Numbered from the stretch's first letter, positions 30,563 through 43,213 are shown. The stretch: DNA of 64,000 nucleotides from Corynebacterium sp. (GCF_030532325.1 NZ_JAUNLS010000002.1:71342-135341), one strand, 5' to 3'. Program-made: numbers and translations. Notes: generated by a model not told the origin, from the sequence alone.

Positions 30563-31684
30563 ATGGCTCGAACACTGCTGGTAACCAACGACTTCCCGCC
30601 CACTATCGGCGGGATTCAGTCCTACCTGCGGGACTTCCTGGCAACCCTGGACCCCGAGTCCGTCGTGGTCTTTGCCTCCACCCAGGACGCCGAGGCTGCG
30701 CGGCTTTACGACGCCTCCCAACCCCACCGCGTCATCCGCTGGCCGCGCAGGGTCATGCTGCCCACCCCGGACACTGCCCGGGAAATGCAGCGCATCATCC
30801 GCGAGCACAGCATCGACACCGTGTGGTTCGGGGCGGCGGCGCCGCTGGCACTCATGGCCCCGCAGGCCCGAGCAGCCGGCGCGCGGCGCGTCATCGCCAC
30901 CACGCACGGCCACGAGGTGGGCTGGTCCATGCTGCCCGGCGCCCGGCAGGCCCTGCGGCGCATTGGTGACAACGCGGATTACGTCACGTACATCTCGCAG
31001 TACACGCTGGGGCGCCTGCGCCGGGCTTTCGGCCCGCACCCGCGCTGGGTCCACCTGCCTTCCGCGGTGAACCTGGAGGATTTCTCCCCGGCCAGTGCGG
31101 CGCAGAAACAGGCCGCGCGCCAGCACTTCGGGCTGGGGGAGGGGCCGGTGGTGGTGTGCATCTCCCGCTTTGTGCCGCGCAAGGGGCAGGACCAGCTGCT
31201 ACGCGCCTTCCCCGCGGTGCGCCGCCGCTTTCCGGACGCCCAGCTGCTGCTCATCGGCCGCGGCCGCTACGAGGCCACCCTGCGCGAGCTCGCCCGCCTG
31301 TACTGCCCGGACGCCCTCATCCGCGAGGCGCGTGATACGGCCGAGCTGCGCCAGGCGCTGCACGCCGCGGACGTCTTTGCCATGCCGGCGCGCACCCGCG
31401 GCGGAGGCCTTGACGTCGAAGGCTTGGGCATTGTTTATCTCGAGGCGCAGGCGGCTGGCTTGCCTGTGATCGCTGGGGATTCAGGCGGCGCGCCGGAGAC
31501 GGTAACGGCGGAGACGGGCGTCGTCGTGCGCGGTGGCAGCGTCCACGAGTTGGAGGCCGCGCTGGTGGAGCTGCTGGGGGATAAGGCCCGCGCCAGAGCA
31601 CTGGGAGAGGCCGGCAGGCGCCACGTGGAGGAGAACTGGACGTGGGAGATCATGGGTCGGCGTCTGCGTGAGCTGCTGGGATAA
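30563..31684 (+). CDS. pimB: GT4 mannosyltransferase PimB'
   Basis: GDP-mannose-dependent alpha-(1->6)-phosphatidylinositol monomannoside mannosyltransferase, the second mannosylation step of PIM and lipoglycan synthesis on the inner membrane. The 373-residue GT-B protein has the acceptor-domain glycine loop (NDFPPTIGGIQSYL), the donor-site PRKGQDQLL motif and the EX7E pair Glu286/Glu294 (EGLGIVYLE). I use the ATG at 30563, with TAAAGT 7 nt upstream. Position next to NlpC genes and glk matches my memory of C. glutamicum pimB'. Confidence 0.93.
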   Translation: MARTLLVTNDFPPTIGGIQSYLRDFLATLDPESVVVFASTQDAEAARLYDASQPHRVIRWPRRVMLPTPDTAREMQRIIREHSIDTVWFGAAAPLALMAPQARAAGARRVIATTHGHEVGWSMLPGARQALRRIGDNADYVTYISQYTLGRLRRAFGPHPRWVHLPSAVNLEDFSPASAAQKQAARQHFGLGEGPVVVCISRFVPRKGQDQLLRAFPAVRRRFPDAQLLLIGRGRYEATLRELARLYCPDALIREARDTAELRQALHAADVFAMPARTRGGGLDVEGLGIVYLEAQAAGLPVIAGDSGGAPETVTAETGVVVRGGSVHELEAALVELLGDKARARALGEAGRRHVEENWTWEIMGRRLRELLG

Positions 31685-31774
31685 CAGCCGTGGCCGCCGG
31701 CTGGCTGGCGCGGGACTTCGCGCAGCGCACGCGCGGATGTGACCTCGCCGGGGTGGCGGTATATTCTTTTATTC

Positions 31775-32731
31775 ATGCTTGAACAAACCTTCTCTCCCGA
31801 TGAGGGGCTGACCATCGGCTTCGACATCGGCGGCACGAACCTTCGCGCGGCCGTGATCGACCTCGAAGGAGAGATCGTTGACACTTACAGCGTGGCCACG
31901 GCCAAGGAGGCCCGCCAGCTGGAGGATGACATCGTCGAGGCCGTGGAGACCCTCTCGCGCCACCACGAGATCTCCGGCGTGGGGCTGGCCCTGGCGGGCT
32001 TTTTAGACCCGCAGTGTGAGACCGTGCGTTTCGCCCCACACCTGCCGTGGCGCGACGCCCCGGTGCGCGAGATCCTCAGCGAGCGCCTAGGCCTGCCGGT
32101 GCGCCTGGAACACGACGCCAACTCCGCCGCCTGGGGCGAGGGCCGCTTCGGCGCGGGCCGCGGAGCGCAGGATTGGGTTTTCTTCGCGGTGGGCACCGGC
32201 ATCGGCGCCACGCTCATGACGCACAACACCATCTACCGCGGCGCGTTCGGCACCGCCCCGGAGTTCGGTCACCTCGTGGTGGTGCCCAACGGCCGCCAGT
32301 GCTCCTGCGGCAAGCGCGGTTGCCTGGAGCGCTATGCCTCCGGAACCGCCCTGCCGGATACCTTCGCCGAGCTGCGGGGGGATTACGAGACCGGCCTGCC
32401 GGCCAACCCCACCGGGGAGCAGATTGCCGCCGCCGCGCGCCAGGGCGACCCACTGGGCGCGGCCGTCATGGAGAACTTTGGCCAGTGGCTGGGCCGGGGC
32501 CTGTCCATGGTGGCTGACGTGCTGGATCCGGAGCTCATCGTGCTCGGCGGCGGCGTGTCCCAGGACGCGGATCTCTACCTCGACACCGCGGTGCGCGGCA
32601 TGTCTGAGCAGATCGTCGGGGCGGGGCATCGGCCGCTGGCCCGCGTCGCCACGGCCGAATTGGGCTCGGCAGCAGGTATAATCGGCGTGGCTGATCTCGC
32701 CCGGCACGCAAGCCACGTTGCCTCGGCGTAG
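31775..32731 (+). CDS. glk: ROK-family glucokinase
   Basis: ATP-dependent glucose kinase, 318 residues. DIGGTNLRAAVID is the ATP-binding loop, Asp114 in LEHDANSAAWGE is the catalytic base, and CSCGKRGCLE (Cys176, Cys178, Cys183) is the ROK zinc site. It lacks any DNA-binding N-terminus, so it is an enzyme rather than a ROK repressor. I use the ATG at 31775; TATTCT lies 7 nt upstream. A polyphosphate-using enzyme is possible, but family memory of this locus favours glk. Confidence 0.93.
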   Translation: MLEQTFSPDEGLTIGFDIGGTNLRAAVIDLEGEIVDTYSVATAKEARQLEDDIVEAVETLSRHHEISGVGLALAGFLDPQCETVRFAPHLPWRDAPVREILSERLGLPVRLEHDANSAAWGEGRFGAGRGAQDWVFFAVGTGIGATLMTHNTIYRGAFGTAPEFGHLVVVPNGRQCSCGKRGCLERYASGTALPDTFAELRGDYETGLPANPTGEQIAAAARQGDPLGAAVMENFGQWLGRGLSMVADVLDPELIVLGGGVSQDADLYLDTAVRGMSEQIVGAGHRPLARVATAELGSAAGIIGVADLARHASHVASA

Positions 32732-32811
32732 ATCCGCGCTGGGTCGAACCGCGCTGGGCATCCAGCACTCGGCGCTGGTGTCCGCTAAGAAATGACGGGA
32801 ATGAAATAGCG

Positions 32812-33558
32812 ATGAAAAACAAGTGGTACTGGGCTTTCAAGCACATCTTCTTCGGCCCTGCCCTGCGCGTCTGGAATCGCCCGTGGGCCGAGGGAATGGA
32901 TAACATCCCCAAGGAAGGTCCAGCCATTTTGGTCTCCAACCACCAGGCAGTGATGGATTCCTTCTACTTCCCGCTCATGTGCCCACGCCAGATCACCTTC
33001 CTGGCCAAGAGCGAGTACTTCACCACCCCGGGCCTGGTGGGCCGCATGCAGAACTGGTTCTTCAGCTCGGTGGGCCAGGTGCCTGTGGAGCGCGATAATG
33101 AGGCGGCTGGTGACGCCATGCTGGACACTGCCAAGGGCATTCTCGCCCGCGGCGATCTCTTCGGCATCTACCCGGAGGGCACCCGCTCGCCGGATGGGCG
33201 CATCTACAAGGGACGCACCGGCATGGCGCGCATCGCCTTCGCCACCGGTGAGAAGGTCATCCCCATCGCCATGATCGGCACACGCAAGGCCAACCCCATC
33301 GGCTCGTGGATCCCGCGCCCTGTCAAGGTGGGCATGCGGCTGGGCACGCCCATCGATCCGTTGGCCTGGGCTCGCGATCGCGGGTTGGATCCGGAGGATC
33401 GCGCCACCGCGCGCGAGTTCACCGATTACGTCATGCACACCCTGTCTGACCTGTCCGGCAACCCTTACGTGGATTTCTATGCCTCGGAGGTCAAGGCCTC
33501 CCTCAATGCAGGCCATGGGTATCCGCGTGGCGCGGAGCCCGGTGGGGAGGCGCACTAA
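32812..33558 (+). CDS. plsC: 1-acyl-glycerol-3-phosphate acyltransferase (PlsC family)
   Basis: A 248-residue membrane-associated acyltransferase that would make phosphatidate, or acylate PIMs or another lipid. Motif I is NHQAVMD (His44, Asp49), motif III is YPEGTRSPDGRIYKG, and motif IV (VIPIAMIGT) follows. The acceptor cannot be told from sequence; the PIM neighbourhood makes a role in PIM acylation conceivable. It is 3 bases upstream of the next acyltransferase gene, so the two are probably cotranscribed. Confidence 0.92.
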   Translation: MKNKWYWAFKHIFFGPALRVWNRPWAEGMDNIPKEGPAILVSNHQAVMDSFYFPLMCPRQITFLAKSEYFTTPGLVGRMQNWFFSSVGQVPVERDNEAAGDAMLDTAKGILARGDLFGIYPEGTRSPDGRIYKGRTGMARIAFATGEKVIPIAMIGTRKANPIGSWIPRPVKVGMRLGTPIDPLAWARDRGLDPEDRATAREFTDYVMHTLSDLSGNPYVDFYASEVKASLNAGHGYPRGAEPGGEAH

Positions 33559-33561
33559 CAG

Positions 33562-34737
33562 TTGAGTTCGCTTTCTCATCGCCTGGCCTGGCCGGACGTA
33601 GCGAAAGGCATCTCCATCCTGGGCGTGGTGCTTTTGCACATCACCCTGCAGGTCCCGGAATCCCAGGAGACGTGGCTGGCCGCCTTCAACGTCTGGCTTG
33701 ACCCGCTGCGCCTGCCGCTGTTCTTCTTGGTCAGTGGGTATTTCTCCCGCAAGGTGCTCAAATTCAGCTTCCCGCAGCTCTTTGCCCGCCGGCTCTGGTA
33801 CTTCCTGGTTCCCTACGTGGTGTGGATGCTCATCGAGCAGCAGCTCAAGCGCGTGGAGTACCACTGGGTCTTCGGGGATCCCATCTTTGACTTCTCGCAG
33901 CTCTTTGGCAGCATGCTGGTGGGCCACAGTATGGCGTGGTTCCTCCACTCGCTGATCCTCTTCAATATTTTCCTGTGGTGTGTGCGCACGCTGCCCAGCT
34001 GGGCGGCCTTCGCGCTGAGTTTTACGCCGGTGCTCTTCATGGCCTGGCAGGCCGAGTACACCTCCATTGCCAAGGCCGTGATGTTCCTGCCGGTCTTTGT
34101 GGGCGCGGCCTTCTTCCGCGAGTGGATTACGGCCTTCGCCGATGCCATCGAAGCTCCCTTCAAGGGGCGGTGGGACTCCCGCAGCTTCTGGGCTTACTCG
34201 GGCACCGTGGCGGCGTACGCGGTGGGCTTTTTCACCCGCCGCGCCTGGGATAACTACAGCGGCGAGGTTGCCGTTCCTTGGCCTTTCCTTGGCGCGGAGA
34301 CTCTGGCGCGCGAGGACGTGCACATCCTGGTGCGCACGGTGGAGCAGATCTTCGAGACCCCCGTGGGCATCGCCCTGGCCGTGGCCATCTCCTACATCCC
34401 GGTGCTCTCCACGGCCCTGCGCTTCATCGGCTCGCACACCCTGCCCATCTACCTGGGCCACCCGCTGGGCCTGACGCTCTTCTATGGCTTCTACATGGCC
34501 AAGTTCCCGCATGAGGTCACCCTGGCAGGGCAGTGGCCGCTGGAGAGCACGTGGTTCTGGCTGTTCATGTGCACCATCTACTGCGCGATTGCCTCGCTGG
34601 CCCTGTGGTACATCCAGAAGATCCCGGTACTCAAATGGACCATGCGCCCGCCGTCAATTGTGCATCTGTGCGAGCGCGGCAGCCGTAGCCCGCGTTTAGT
34701 GCCCCCGAGTGAGCTTTCCCCGCGGGGGAGCGACTAG
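33562..34737 (+). CDS. Acyltransferase-3 family membrane protein
   Basis: A 391-residue polytopic protein with about ten helices. The N-terminal WPDVAKGISILGVVLLH segment and the later LRLPLFFLVSGYFS are hallmarks of the acyltransferase 3 (OafA/NolL-type) family, which O-acylates exported sugars or lipids. The acceptor is unknown; an envelope glycan or lipid is likely from context. The start is an uncommon TTG at 33562, with GGGGAGG 11 bases upstream inside the plsC end. The last 35 residues are basic and cytosolic. Confidence 0.88.
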   Translation: MSSLSHRLAWPDVAKGISILGVVLLHITLQVPESQETWLAAFNVWLDPLRLPLFFLVSGYFSRKVLKFSFPQLFARRLWYFLVPYVVWMLIEQQLKRVEYHWVFGDPIFDFSQLFGSMLVGHSMAWFLHSLILFNIFLWCVRTLPSWAAFALSFTPVLFMAWQAEYTSIAKAVMFLPVFVGAAFFREWITAFADAIEAPFKGRWDSRSFWAYSGTVAAYAVGFFTRRAWDNYSGEVAVPWPFLGAETLAREDVHILVRTVEQIFETPVGIALAVAISYIPVLSTALRFIGSHTLPIYLGHPLGLTLFYGFYMAKFPHEVTLAGQWPLESTWFWLFMCTIYCAIASLALWYIQKIPVLKWTMRPPSIVHLCERGSRSPRLVPPSELSPRGSD

Positions 34738-34748
34738 CATCAAGTCTC

Positions 34749-38048
<3,300 letters not shown>

Positions 38049-38104
38049 GGACACCAGTATGGCTGATGGCGGCGACAAAGTGTGAGCCCGCTAAGGTGGT
38101 GTCT

Positions 38105-38497
38105 GTGACTAATCCAGATAATTCCAGCGCACTAGACTTTGCCGATGTCGCGGGGCTCCTGGCCGATGAAAAGCTCCTGAGCATGGAGGAGATGGCCGAG
38201 CGCCTCAACCTCCCGGTGACCCGCGTCTTCGATCTGCTCAACGCCCGCAAGTTCATCGCGTGGCGCAACGAGAAGGGCCACCGTTTTGTGCCCGAGGCCT
38301 TCTTCAACGAGAAGGGCGCGATTTCCAAGTACGTCTCCGGCGCCATCACCGTGCTTTCCGACGGCGGCTTTAGCGACCCGGAAATCCTGGCCCACCTGTT
38401 CACTGAGGATGATTCCCTGCCGGGCCGGCCTATCGACGCCTTGCACGGCCACCTGGCGCGCGAGGTGATCCGCCGCGCGCAGGCCTTGGCGTTCTAG
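38105..38497 (+). CDS. Rv2175c-like winged-helix DNA-binding protein
   Basis: A 130-residue protein with a predicted winged helix-turn-helix (MEEMAERLNLPVTRVFDLLNARKFIAW) and a C-terminal helical domain. It matches the DUF/Rv2175c family, a DNA-binding protein phosphorylated by PknL in mycobacteria (established there). The start is the GTG at 38105, with TAAGGT 7 nt upstream. Divergent from pknL across 56 bases; its stop overlaps the mptA stop in CTAG (38494-38497). Confidence 0.88.
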   Translation: MTNPDNSSALDFADVAGLLADEKLLSMEEMAERLNLPVTRVFDLLNARKFIAWRNEKGHRFVPEAFFNEKGAISKYVSGAITVLSDGGFSDPEILAHLFTEDDSLPGRPIDALHGHLAREVIRRAQALAF

Positions 38498-40062
38498 CTC
38501 GCGTTCGCCGCGCCGTTTTCCGGCACGCCGTCGAAGATCCACTGGCAGGCCAACCAGGCAATGACCACCATGCCGATGTCCCACCACCAGTTGTAGAGCT
38601 GGTGGTTGCCGTCGCCTGCAAAGGCCGCGCCCATGAAGATGGCCACGCCCGTGGTGAGCTTCACCAGCTTGAGGGAGGGACGGAAGGTGCCCATCAGGGA
38701 GAAGATGGAGGCGTAGTACCAGGGCAGCGTGACCGAGTTGAAGATGAACGCCACCTGGTAGGCGCCGGCCGTCGCGGCGATGGCTCGGCGCTTCGAGCCA
38801 CGGCCCAGCCACCACACCACCACGAGCCCGGCCAGCATGAGCAGCGCGGCCGCGGAACGCAGCACGCCGAGTACGCCGTTGTAGGTGATCTCGGGGTTAA
38901 AGATTTGGAAGAGGGGGACAAGGACGTCGGCGGCCAGCGTGGGCCCTGCCAGGGGGTTGACCACCTTGGAGTTACCGGAAATCTGTGAGAGCCATCCCCA
39001 CGAGCTTCCCGACGCCCACGTGATCACCGCCACCGTCAGCCCAACGCCAGCTAAGGTGAGCACGCCGCTGAGCACGAAGACCAGTGCCCAGCGCACCCAC
39101 GAGGTGCCCTGCGGGCAGTAGTGCAGCAGGATGAGCCACACCAAGAAGGGCGCGAAGATCAAAGCGGTGGCCTTCATGGCCACAGCCACGCCGATGAGCA
39201 GGATGCTGGGAAGGAAGCGTTGGTGCACGGCGGCCAGGATGGCCAGGGAGACCAGACCCACCATGACGGATTCGTTGTGCATGCCACCGATGAGGTGCAG
39301 CAGCATGACCGGGTTGGCCACGCCCAGCCACAGGGCCAGCGCCGGATCGGAGCCCAGCGCGCGGGCGATGCGCGGCACGGACCAGGCAATCGCCGCAAAG
39401 CCCAGCAGGGAGATGATCTTGTAGACGATGATGCCCCAGCCCACGTTCTCACCCACGAGGCGGGTGACTCCCTCGCCCATCCACAGGTGCAGCGGGCCGT
39501 AAGGAGTGGTGGTGTTGCGCCAGTCGTGGGAGACCTCCAGCAGGAAGGGCCCGGGGTTGACCGCGGCGCCCTCGATGTAAGGGTCGAAGCCGTCGCGCAC
39601 CATGGAGCCCTGCATGAGGTAGGAGTAGACGTCTCGGGAGGCCAGCGGCCCGGCTAGCGCCAGCGGCGCCACCCAGGCCACCAGCATGGTGCGGAGGCGG
39701 CGCACGCCGCCGTTTACACTCGGCGCTTTCATCTGCGGGGCGATGACTTGGCGCCCGGCCAACACCCACGCGGCCACTAGGCCGAAAAGCCCTATCCAGT
39801 AGAGGACCATGCCGACGTTGCGGCCGTGGCCGTAGGCAAAGAAGCTGATGTTTAAGGCCTCGAGCACCCCGCCGCGGTTGCGGGTAGCGCCCCCGGAGAA
39901 GGACGCGAGCATGAGGATGATCGAGGACACCAGGCCGACGATGAGCGCGTTGGGCACGCGCAGCGTGTAGTACTTCTTCCGCTTCTGTTCTTTCCGTTCT
40001 TTTTGTGGGGCGGCGGGATCCGTGGCCTGCGGACCGGGATCGTGAGTGCTCGTCGTGGTCAT
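38494..40062 (-). CDS. mptA: Alpha-(1->6)-mannopyranosyltransferase MptA
   Basis: GT-C polyprenyl-phosphomannose-dependent enzyme that extends the lipomannan and lipoarabinomannan backbone. The 522-residue protein has about 12-13 membrane helices after a charged N-terminus, with the GT-C acidic loop SRDVYSYLMQGSMVRDG after the first periplasmic turn. I use the ATG at 40062, with AGGAAGG nine bases upstream; a GTG at 40068 is too close to that site. It follows idsA by 14 bases and is probably cotranscribed with it, which joins a prenyl synthase to a prenyl-phosphosugar user. Confidence 0.92.
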   Translation of the reverse strand: MTTTSTHDPGPQATDPAAPQKERKEQKRKKYYTLRVPNALIVGLVSSIILMLASFSGGATRNRGGVLEALNISFFAYGHGRNVGMVLYWIGLFGLVAAWVLAGRQVIAPQMKAPSVNGGVRRLRTMLVAWVAPLALAGPLASRDVYSYLMQGSMVRDGFDPYIEGAAVNPGPFLLEVSHDWRNTTTPYGPLHLWMGEGVTRLVGENVGWGIIVYKIISLLGFAAIAWSVPRIARALGSDPALALWLGVANPVMLLHLIGGMHNESVMVGLVSLAILAAVHQRFLPSILLIGVAVAMKATALIFAPFLVWLILLHYCPQGTSWVRWALVFVLSGVLTLAGVGLTVAVITWASGSSWGWLSQISGNSKVVNPLAGPTLAADVLVPLFQIFNPEITYNGVLGVLRSAAALLMLAGLVVVWWLGRGSKRRAIAATAGAYQVAFIFNSVTLPWYYASIFSLMGTFRPSLKLVKLTTGVAIFMGAAFAGDGNHQLYNWWWDIGMVVIAWLACQWIFDGVPENGAANAS

Positions 40063-40076
40063 GGGCACGGGCCTTC

Positions 40077-41183
40077 CTACATCCGGCGGGCAGTGGACTT
40101 GATGGCCAGTGCCTCCAGGGTGGCGGTGACCTCGGGATCCACCTGGGCCGCGTGCAAGTGGGACAGACCGGACTGGGTGAGCGCGTCGATGCGCTGCTCC
40201 AGCAGCTCGGGTGCGCCGGAGTCGGCGATGATCTGGGCCATCTGGGCGATCTCTGCCGGATCCTCGGTGTTGCCGATGAGCCTGCGCAGCGTTGCGGCGG
40301 CCGCCGGGTCCTGTTCGTCGGCGCGCTGGAGCGCTAAGGAGAGAAGGACGGTGCGCTTGCCCTCGCGCAGATCGTCGCCGGCGGGCTTGCCGGTGATGGC
40401 GGGATCGCCGAAGACCCCCAGCTGGTCATCGCGCAGCTGGAACGCGATGCCGATGTCGCGACCGTAGCCACGGAAGGCGTCGATAAGCGAAGCATCAGCG
40501 CCCGCGATGGCAGCGCCCAGGTGCAGCGGGCGCTCGATGGTGTAGGCGGCGGTCTTAAAGCGGTTGACGGAGTCAGACAGCGCTGGGTCCTCGGAGCCGG
40601 TGGCCTCGAGGGCGATGTCGAGGATCTGGCCGCCGATGACCTCCTGGCGCATGCCACGCCACGGCGCGCGGGCGCGGGACAGGGCCGCGGCGCTTAGGCC
40701 GGAATCTTGCAGCATATCCTCGGCCCACACCAGCGCCATGTCGCCCACCAGGATGGCGATGGACTGGCCGAAGAACTCGGAGTTGCCCAGGTGCCCCAGG
40801 TCCCGGTGGCGGGCGGCCACACCGCGGTGGACGGTGGGATTGCCGCGCCGGGTATCGGAGTCATCGACGATGTCATCGTGAATCAGCGCGCAGGCCTGGA
40901 TGAACTCCAGGGAGGAGGCTGCGCGCAGCATGGCCTCAGGCGACTCCGCCCCCTTCAGGCCACCCGCGCCCACAAAACCCGCCCAGGCGTAGAGCGGGCG
41001 GATGCGTTTGCCGCCGCCCAGGACAAAGGACTCCAAGAACTCAATGGAGGTGGTGACGGGCTGGCCGATCTCGGTGATCTCCGCGCGGCGCGCATCGAGG
41101 AAGTGGCGAAGCTCCCTGTGCACGGCCTCGGGAATGGTATCGAGGCTGGGAACATCGACGCTGGGATTCTTTGACTCACTCAC
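40077..41183 (-). CDS. idsA: Polyprenyl diphosphate synthase (GGPP type, IdsA-like)
   Basis: Trans-isoprenyl diphosphate synthase of 368 residues. First aspartate-rich motif LIHDDIVDDSDTRRG and second FQLRDDQLGVFGD are intact. It would supply geranylgeranyl diphosphate for menaquinone, decaprenyl carriers or carotenoids. I start it at the GTG at 41183 (MSESKNPSVDVPS), because TATCGT lies 7 nt upstream; a GTG three codons earlier sits inside the predicted promoter spacing. Product chain length cannot be told reliably from sequence. Confidence 0.92.
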   Translation of the reverse strand: MSESKNPSVDVPSLDTIPEAVHRELRHFLDARRAEITEIGQPVTTSIEFLESFVLGGGKRIRPLYAWAGFVGAGGLKGAESPEAMLRAASSLEFIQACALIHDDIVDDSDTRRGNPTVHRGVAARHRDLGHLGNSEFFGQSIAILVGDMALVWAEDMLQDSGLSAAALSRARAPWRGMRQEVIGGQILDIALEATGSEDPALSDSVNRFKTAAYTIERPLHLGAAIAGADASLIDAFRGYGRDIGIAFQLRDDQLGVFGDPAITGKPAGDDLREGKRTVLLSLALQRADEQDPAAAATLRRLIGNTEDPAEIAQMAQIIADSGAPELLEQRIDALTQSGLSHLHAAQVDPEVTATLEALAIKSTARRM

Positions 41184-41255
41184 ACATGACACGATACCGG
41201 GTAGCCGGTGAATCCCCGCACACCCGTCGGCGGGCGGCGAGGCTTGTGTGCTGAG

Positions 41256-41834
41256 CTAGGAAAGGGGCTCGGGGTGTGTGTTGAGGGGGAGCGTGGCACT
41301 CAAGATGGCAAAGGCGCGGGAGTCTGCTGGATACATGAGGTGGCGCAGGAAGTCCTCAAAGCCCATGCGGCGGTAGAGGCTAAAAGCGGCGTTGGCCTCG
41401 CGGGGCACTTCCGGCGTGGAGAGCAACATGTGCTGAGCGGGCAGGTTCCACGCCAGCTGGGTGAGCAGCGCAGTGCCGAGTCCGTGGCCCTGGGCATGCG
41501 GAATGACGTGGATTTCTGCGAGCTCGAAGTAGCTGCGCAGCATCTCTTCTTGGGCGGGGTTAGCACCGCCGCGCTCGGCTAGGCCGCGGCGCAGTTGCCT
41601 GTCCCACCACGTATCCGGGGACCCCAGGAAGCCGTAGGCGAAGCCGGCGACGCCATACTCGTCCACCGCGGCGACGGCCGCGAAGCCGGGGCGCATGATG
41701 TCCTCCTTCCACCGGGAGATGGTGGTGGCGCGGATGGAGGGGGAGTAACTCATCGCGGCGATGTAGATATCAACCAGGGCAGGCGCCGCGATGGCGAACT
41801 CCTGGGGACTGAGCCGGCGAATTGAGTAGGTCAC
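41256..41834 (-). CDS. GNAT-family N-acetyltransferase
   Basis: A 192-residue acetyltransferase. The acetyl-CoA pyrophosphate loop is HAQGHGLGTALL (Q/R-x-x-G-x-G/A type), flanked by the VIPHAQ strand and followed by NAAFSLYRRMGFED. The substrate is unknown. It starts at a GTG at 41834 with AGAGG close by. A gap of 72 bases separates its stop from the idsA start, so the same transcript is possible. Confidence 0.88.
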   Translation of the reverse strand: MTYSIRRLSPQEFAIAAPALVDIYIAAMSYSPSIRATTISRWKEDIMRPGFAAVAAVDEYGVAGFAYGFLGSPDTWWDRQLRRGLAERGGANPAQEEMLRSYFELAEIHVIPHAQGHGLGTALLTQLAWNLPAQHMLLSTPEVPREANAAFSLYRRMGFEDFLRHLMYPADSRAFAILSATLPLNTHPEPLS

Positions 41835-42169
41835 GGCCTCTATCTCAGCAGATTTTTCGGTCCAGCGAAAGCAGAAGCGGCCGGGCGGCAGCGTGCAGGA
41901 AAGGGCGTGCCGGGCGGGGAGCGATCTGGCGAGCGTCGCCAGCAGGCTCGCGTGTTCGAATTCTAGAGTTTTTCTGAGCTAGGACTATTGCCAGGTTCGA
42001 ACACATGAACTAACATGAAAGGTGGATGTCCGGATGGCTACTTAGAGTCTCTGGCGTAAAGAACACAGCGAATATTTCAACATTGACCATCAGTGATGGT
42101 TGTCAAGACTGCGACCGTGAACACCGCGTTCCGTACGGAGCCTGATGAGAAAGAAAAGGAGGAGAAGTC
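41835..42169. other. 335-bp intergenic region before the HEPN gene
   Basis: No gene. A 9-bp inverted repeat, GTGTTCGAA (41952-41960) with TTCGAACAC (41996-42004), encloses an AT-rich centre. AAAGGAGG just before 42170 is the downstream ribosome-binding site. No clear -10 stands out. Confidence 0.4.
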
Positions 42170-42616
42170 ATGGCACACGTTATTTCTGCGACTGCGCGTG
42201 GAACCCGAGCTCGCTCGCAAGGAGGGGCGCGCTGGGCGCGCCGTGACCGCTTCTTGGTTCAGGCTCGGGAACTTCTGGAAAGCGCACGTCAGGAGGCGGC
42301 TAGTGGTCGCCTCGAGCAGGCGCTGGAGATGGCCTATCGTGCGGCCTTGCGTGCTGCGGGGGCGTGCGTGGCTGGCTCGGCGGTGGCGGGCCGTCGCCGC
42401 TTGCCCACCAGTGCTTGGGATCAGCTGGCCCTGGTTGGCGCCGAGGAAAAGCGGTGGGCGGAGAAGTTTGAGAAGTACTCTCGCGTGCGTTCCCGTGTGG
42501 GCAACGGCTTGGATGCTTCGGTTGATCCGGAGGTGGTGTACTCCCTTATGGGGCTGACCGCGGAGTTCATTGACCTGCTTGAGGCGGAGGTCACTTACGG
42601 CGCCCTGGCTGCTTAG
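42170..42616 (+). CDS. SAV_6107-type HEPN domain protein
   Basis: A 148-residue, mostly helical, basic protein. DRFLVQARELLESARQEAASGRLEQALEMAYRAALRAAGA resembles HEPN domains of the SAV_6107 family found across actinobacteria. The RX4-6H catalytic motif of HEPN RNases is not evident, so a non-catalytic role is likelier. AAAGGAGG seven bases before the ATG is a strong ribosome-binding site. No antitoxin-like partner lies next to it. Confidence 0.75.
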   Translation: MAHVISATARGTRARSQGGARWARRDRFLVQARELLESARQEAASGRLEQALEMAYRAALRAAGACVAGSAVAGRRRLPTSAWDQLALVGAEEKRWAEKFEKYSRVRSRVGNGLDASVDPEVVYSLMGLTAEFIDLLEAEVTYGALAA

Positions 42617-42764
42617 GGCCTGCTCACGCTGTTATCTCTGCATTTTTCGGCGCGGCAACACGGCATGTGTGGCCCCTGTGTAGTATGTGCGGGAACTAAC
42701 TGGTTAATCTGGACGTTGGACTAAATAGATAAGCAATCGGCCCCTGATCCCAATGGAGGACACA

Positions 42765-43160
42765 GTGTCCCTATCTGAACACGAAAAGCAAATGCTGCGC
42801 GAAATTGAGCAGTCCCTGCTTGCCGATGATCCTAAGTTTGGCTCCAATGTTTCTGAAGAATCACCGCTGGGCGGCGGTGGTGCCTTCACTCTCCGTGGAG
42901 TTGCACTCGTTGTCGTCGGCCTGTGCATGCTGATCGGCGGCGTGGCCCTGTCCCAGCAGTCCCTGTGGTTCGCTGCACTGTCTGTTCTTGGCTTCTTGGT
43001 GATGTTTGCCGCCGGTGTGTGGATGCTGCGTGGCCACTCCGATAAGGAAGCCGTCAAGGTGGGCGCGGGCACGCGGGGTGGGCGCCGGCATGACGCCAAG
43101 TCTGGCGGCATGGGCAATCGTCTGGAGGAGAACTTCCGCCGCCGCTTTGAGGAGCGCTAG
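42765..43160 (+). CDS. DUF3040 family membrane protein
   Basis: A 131-residue protein beginning MSLSEHEKQMLREIEQSL, the hallmark of DUF3040, followed by two membrane helices (about 45-66 and 70-89) and a basic C-terminal tail. The function is unknown, but these genes commonly precede mraZ in actinobacteria. I use the GTG at 42765, because GGAGGA then has correct spacing; the ATG at 42753 would contain that site. TAGTAT near 42680 is a candidate -10. Confidence 0.9.
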   Translation: MSLSEHEKQMLREIEQSLLADDPKFGSNVSEESPLGGGGAFTLRGVALVVVGLCMLIGGVALSQQSLWFAALSVLGFLVMFAAGVWMLRGHSDKEAVKVGAGTRGGRRHDAKSGGMGNRLEENFRRRFEER

Positions 43161-43213
43161 CGCACTCGCTTTTTGTGCGCTGCGGAGTTACCTGCGCACT
43201 GTGGACTGAGATG

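Noticed and set aside
41990..42010. GGTTCGAAC resembling a tRNA T-loop
   Set aside because: The flanking five-base arms do not pair and no acceptor or anticodon arms are present, so it is not a tRNA or tRNA remnant.
41994..42012. Possible LexA (SOS) box
   Set aside because: One CGAAC half-site is present but the opposing GTTCG half is missing at the required spacing.
42170..42616. HEPN gene as half of a toxin-antitoxin pair
   Set aside because: No adjacent antitoxin-type gene (MNT or other), and the RX4-6H RNase motif is not evident.
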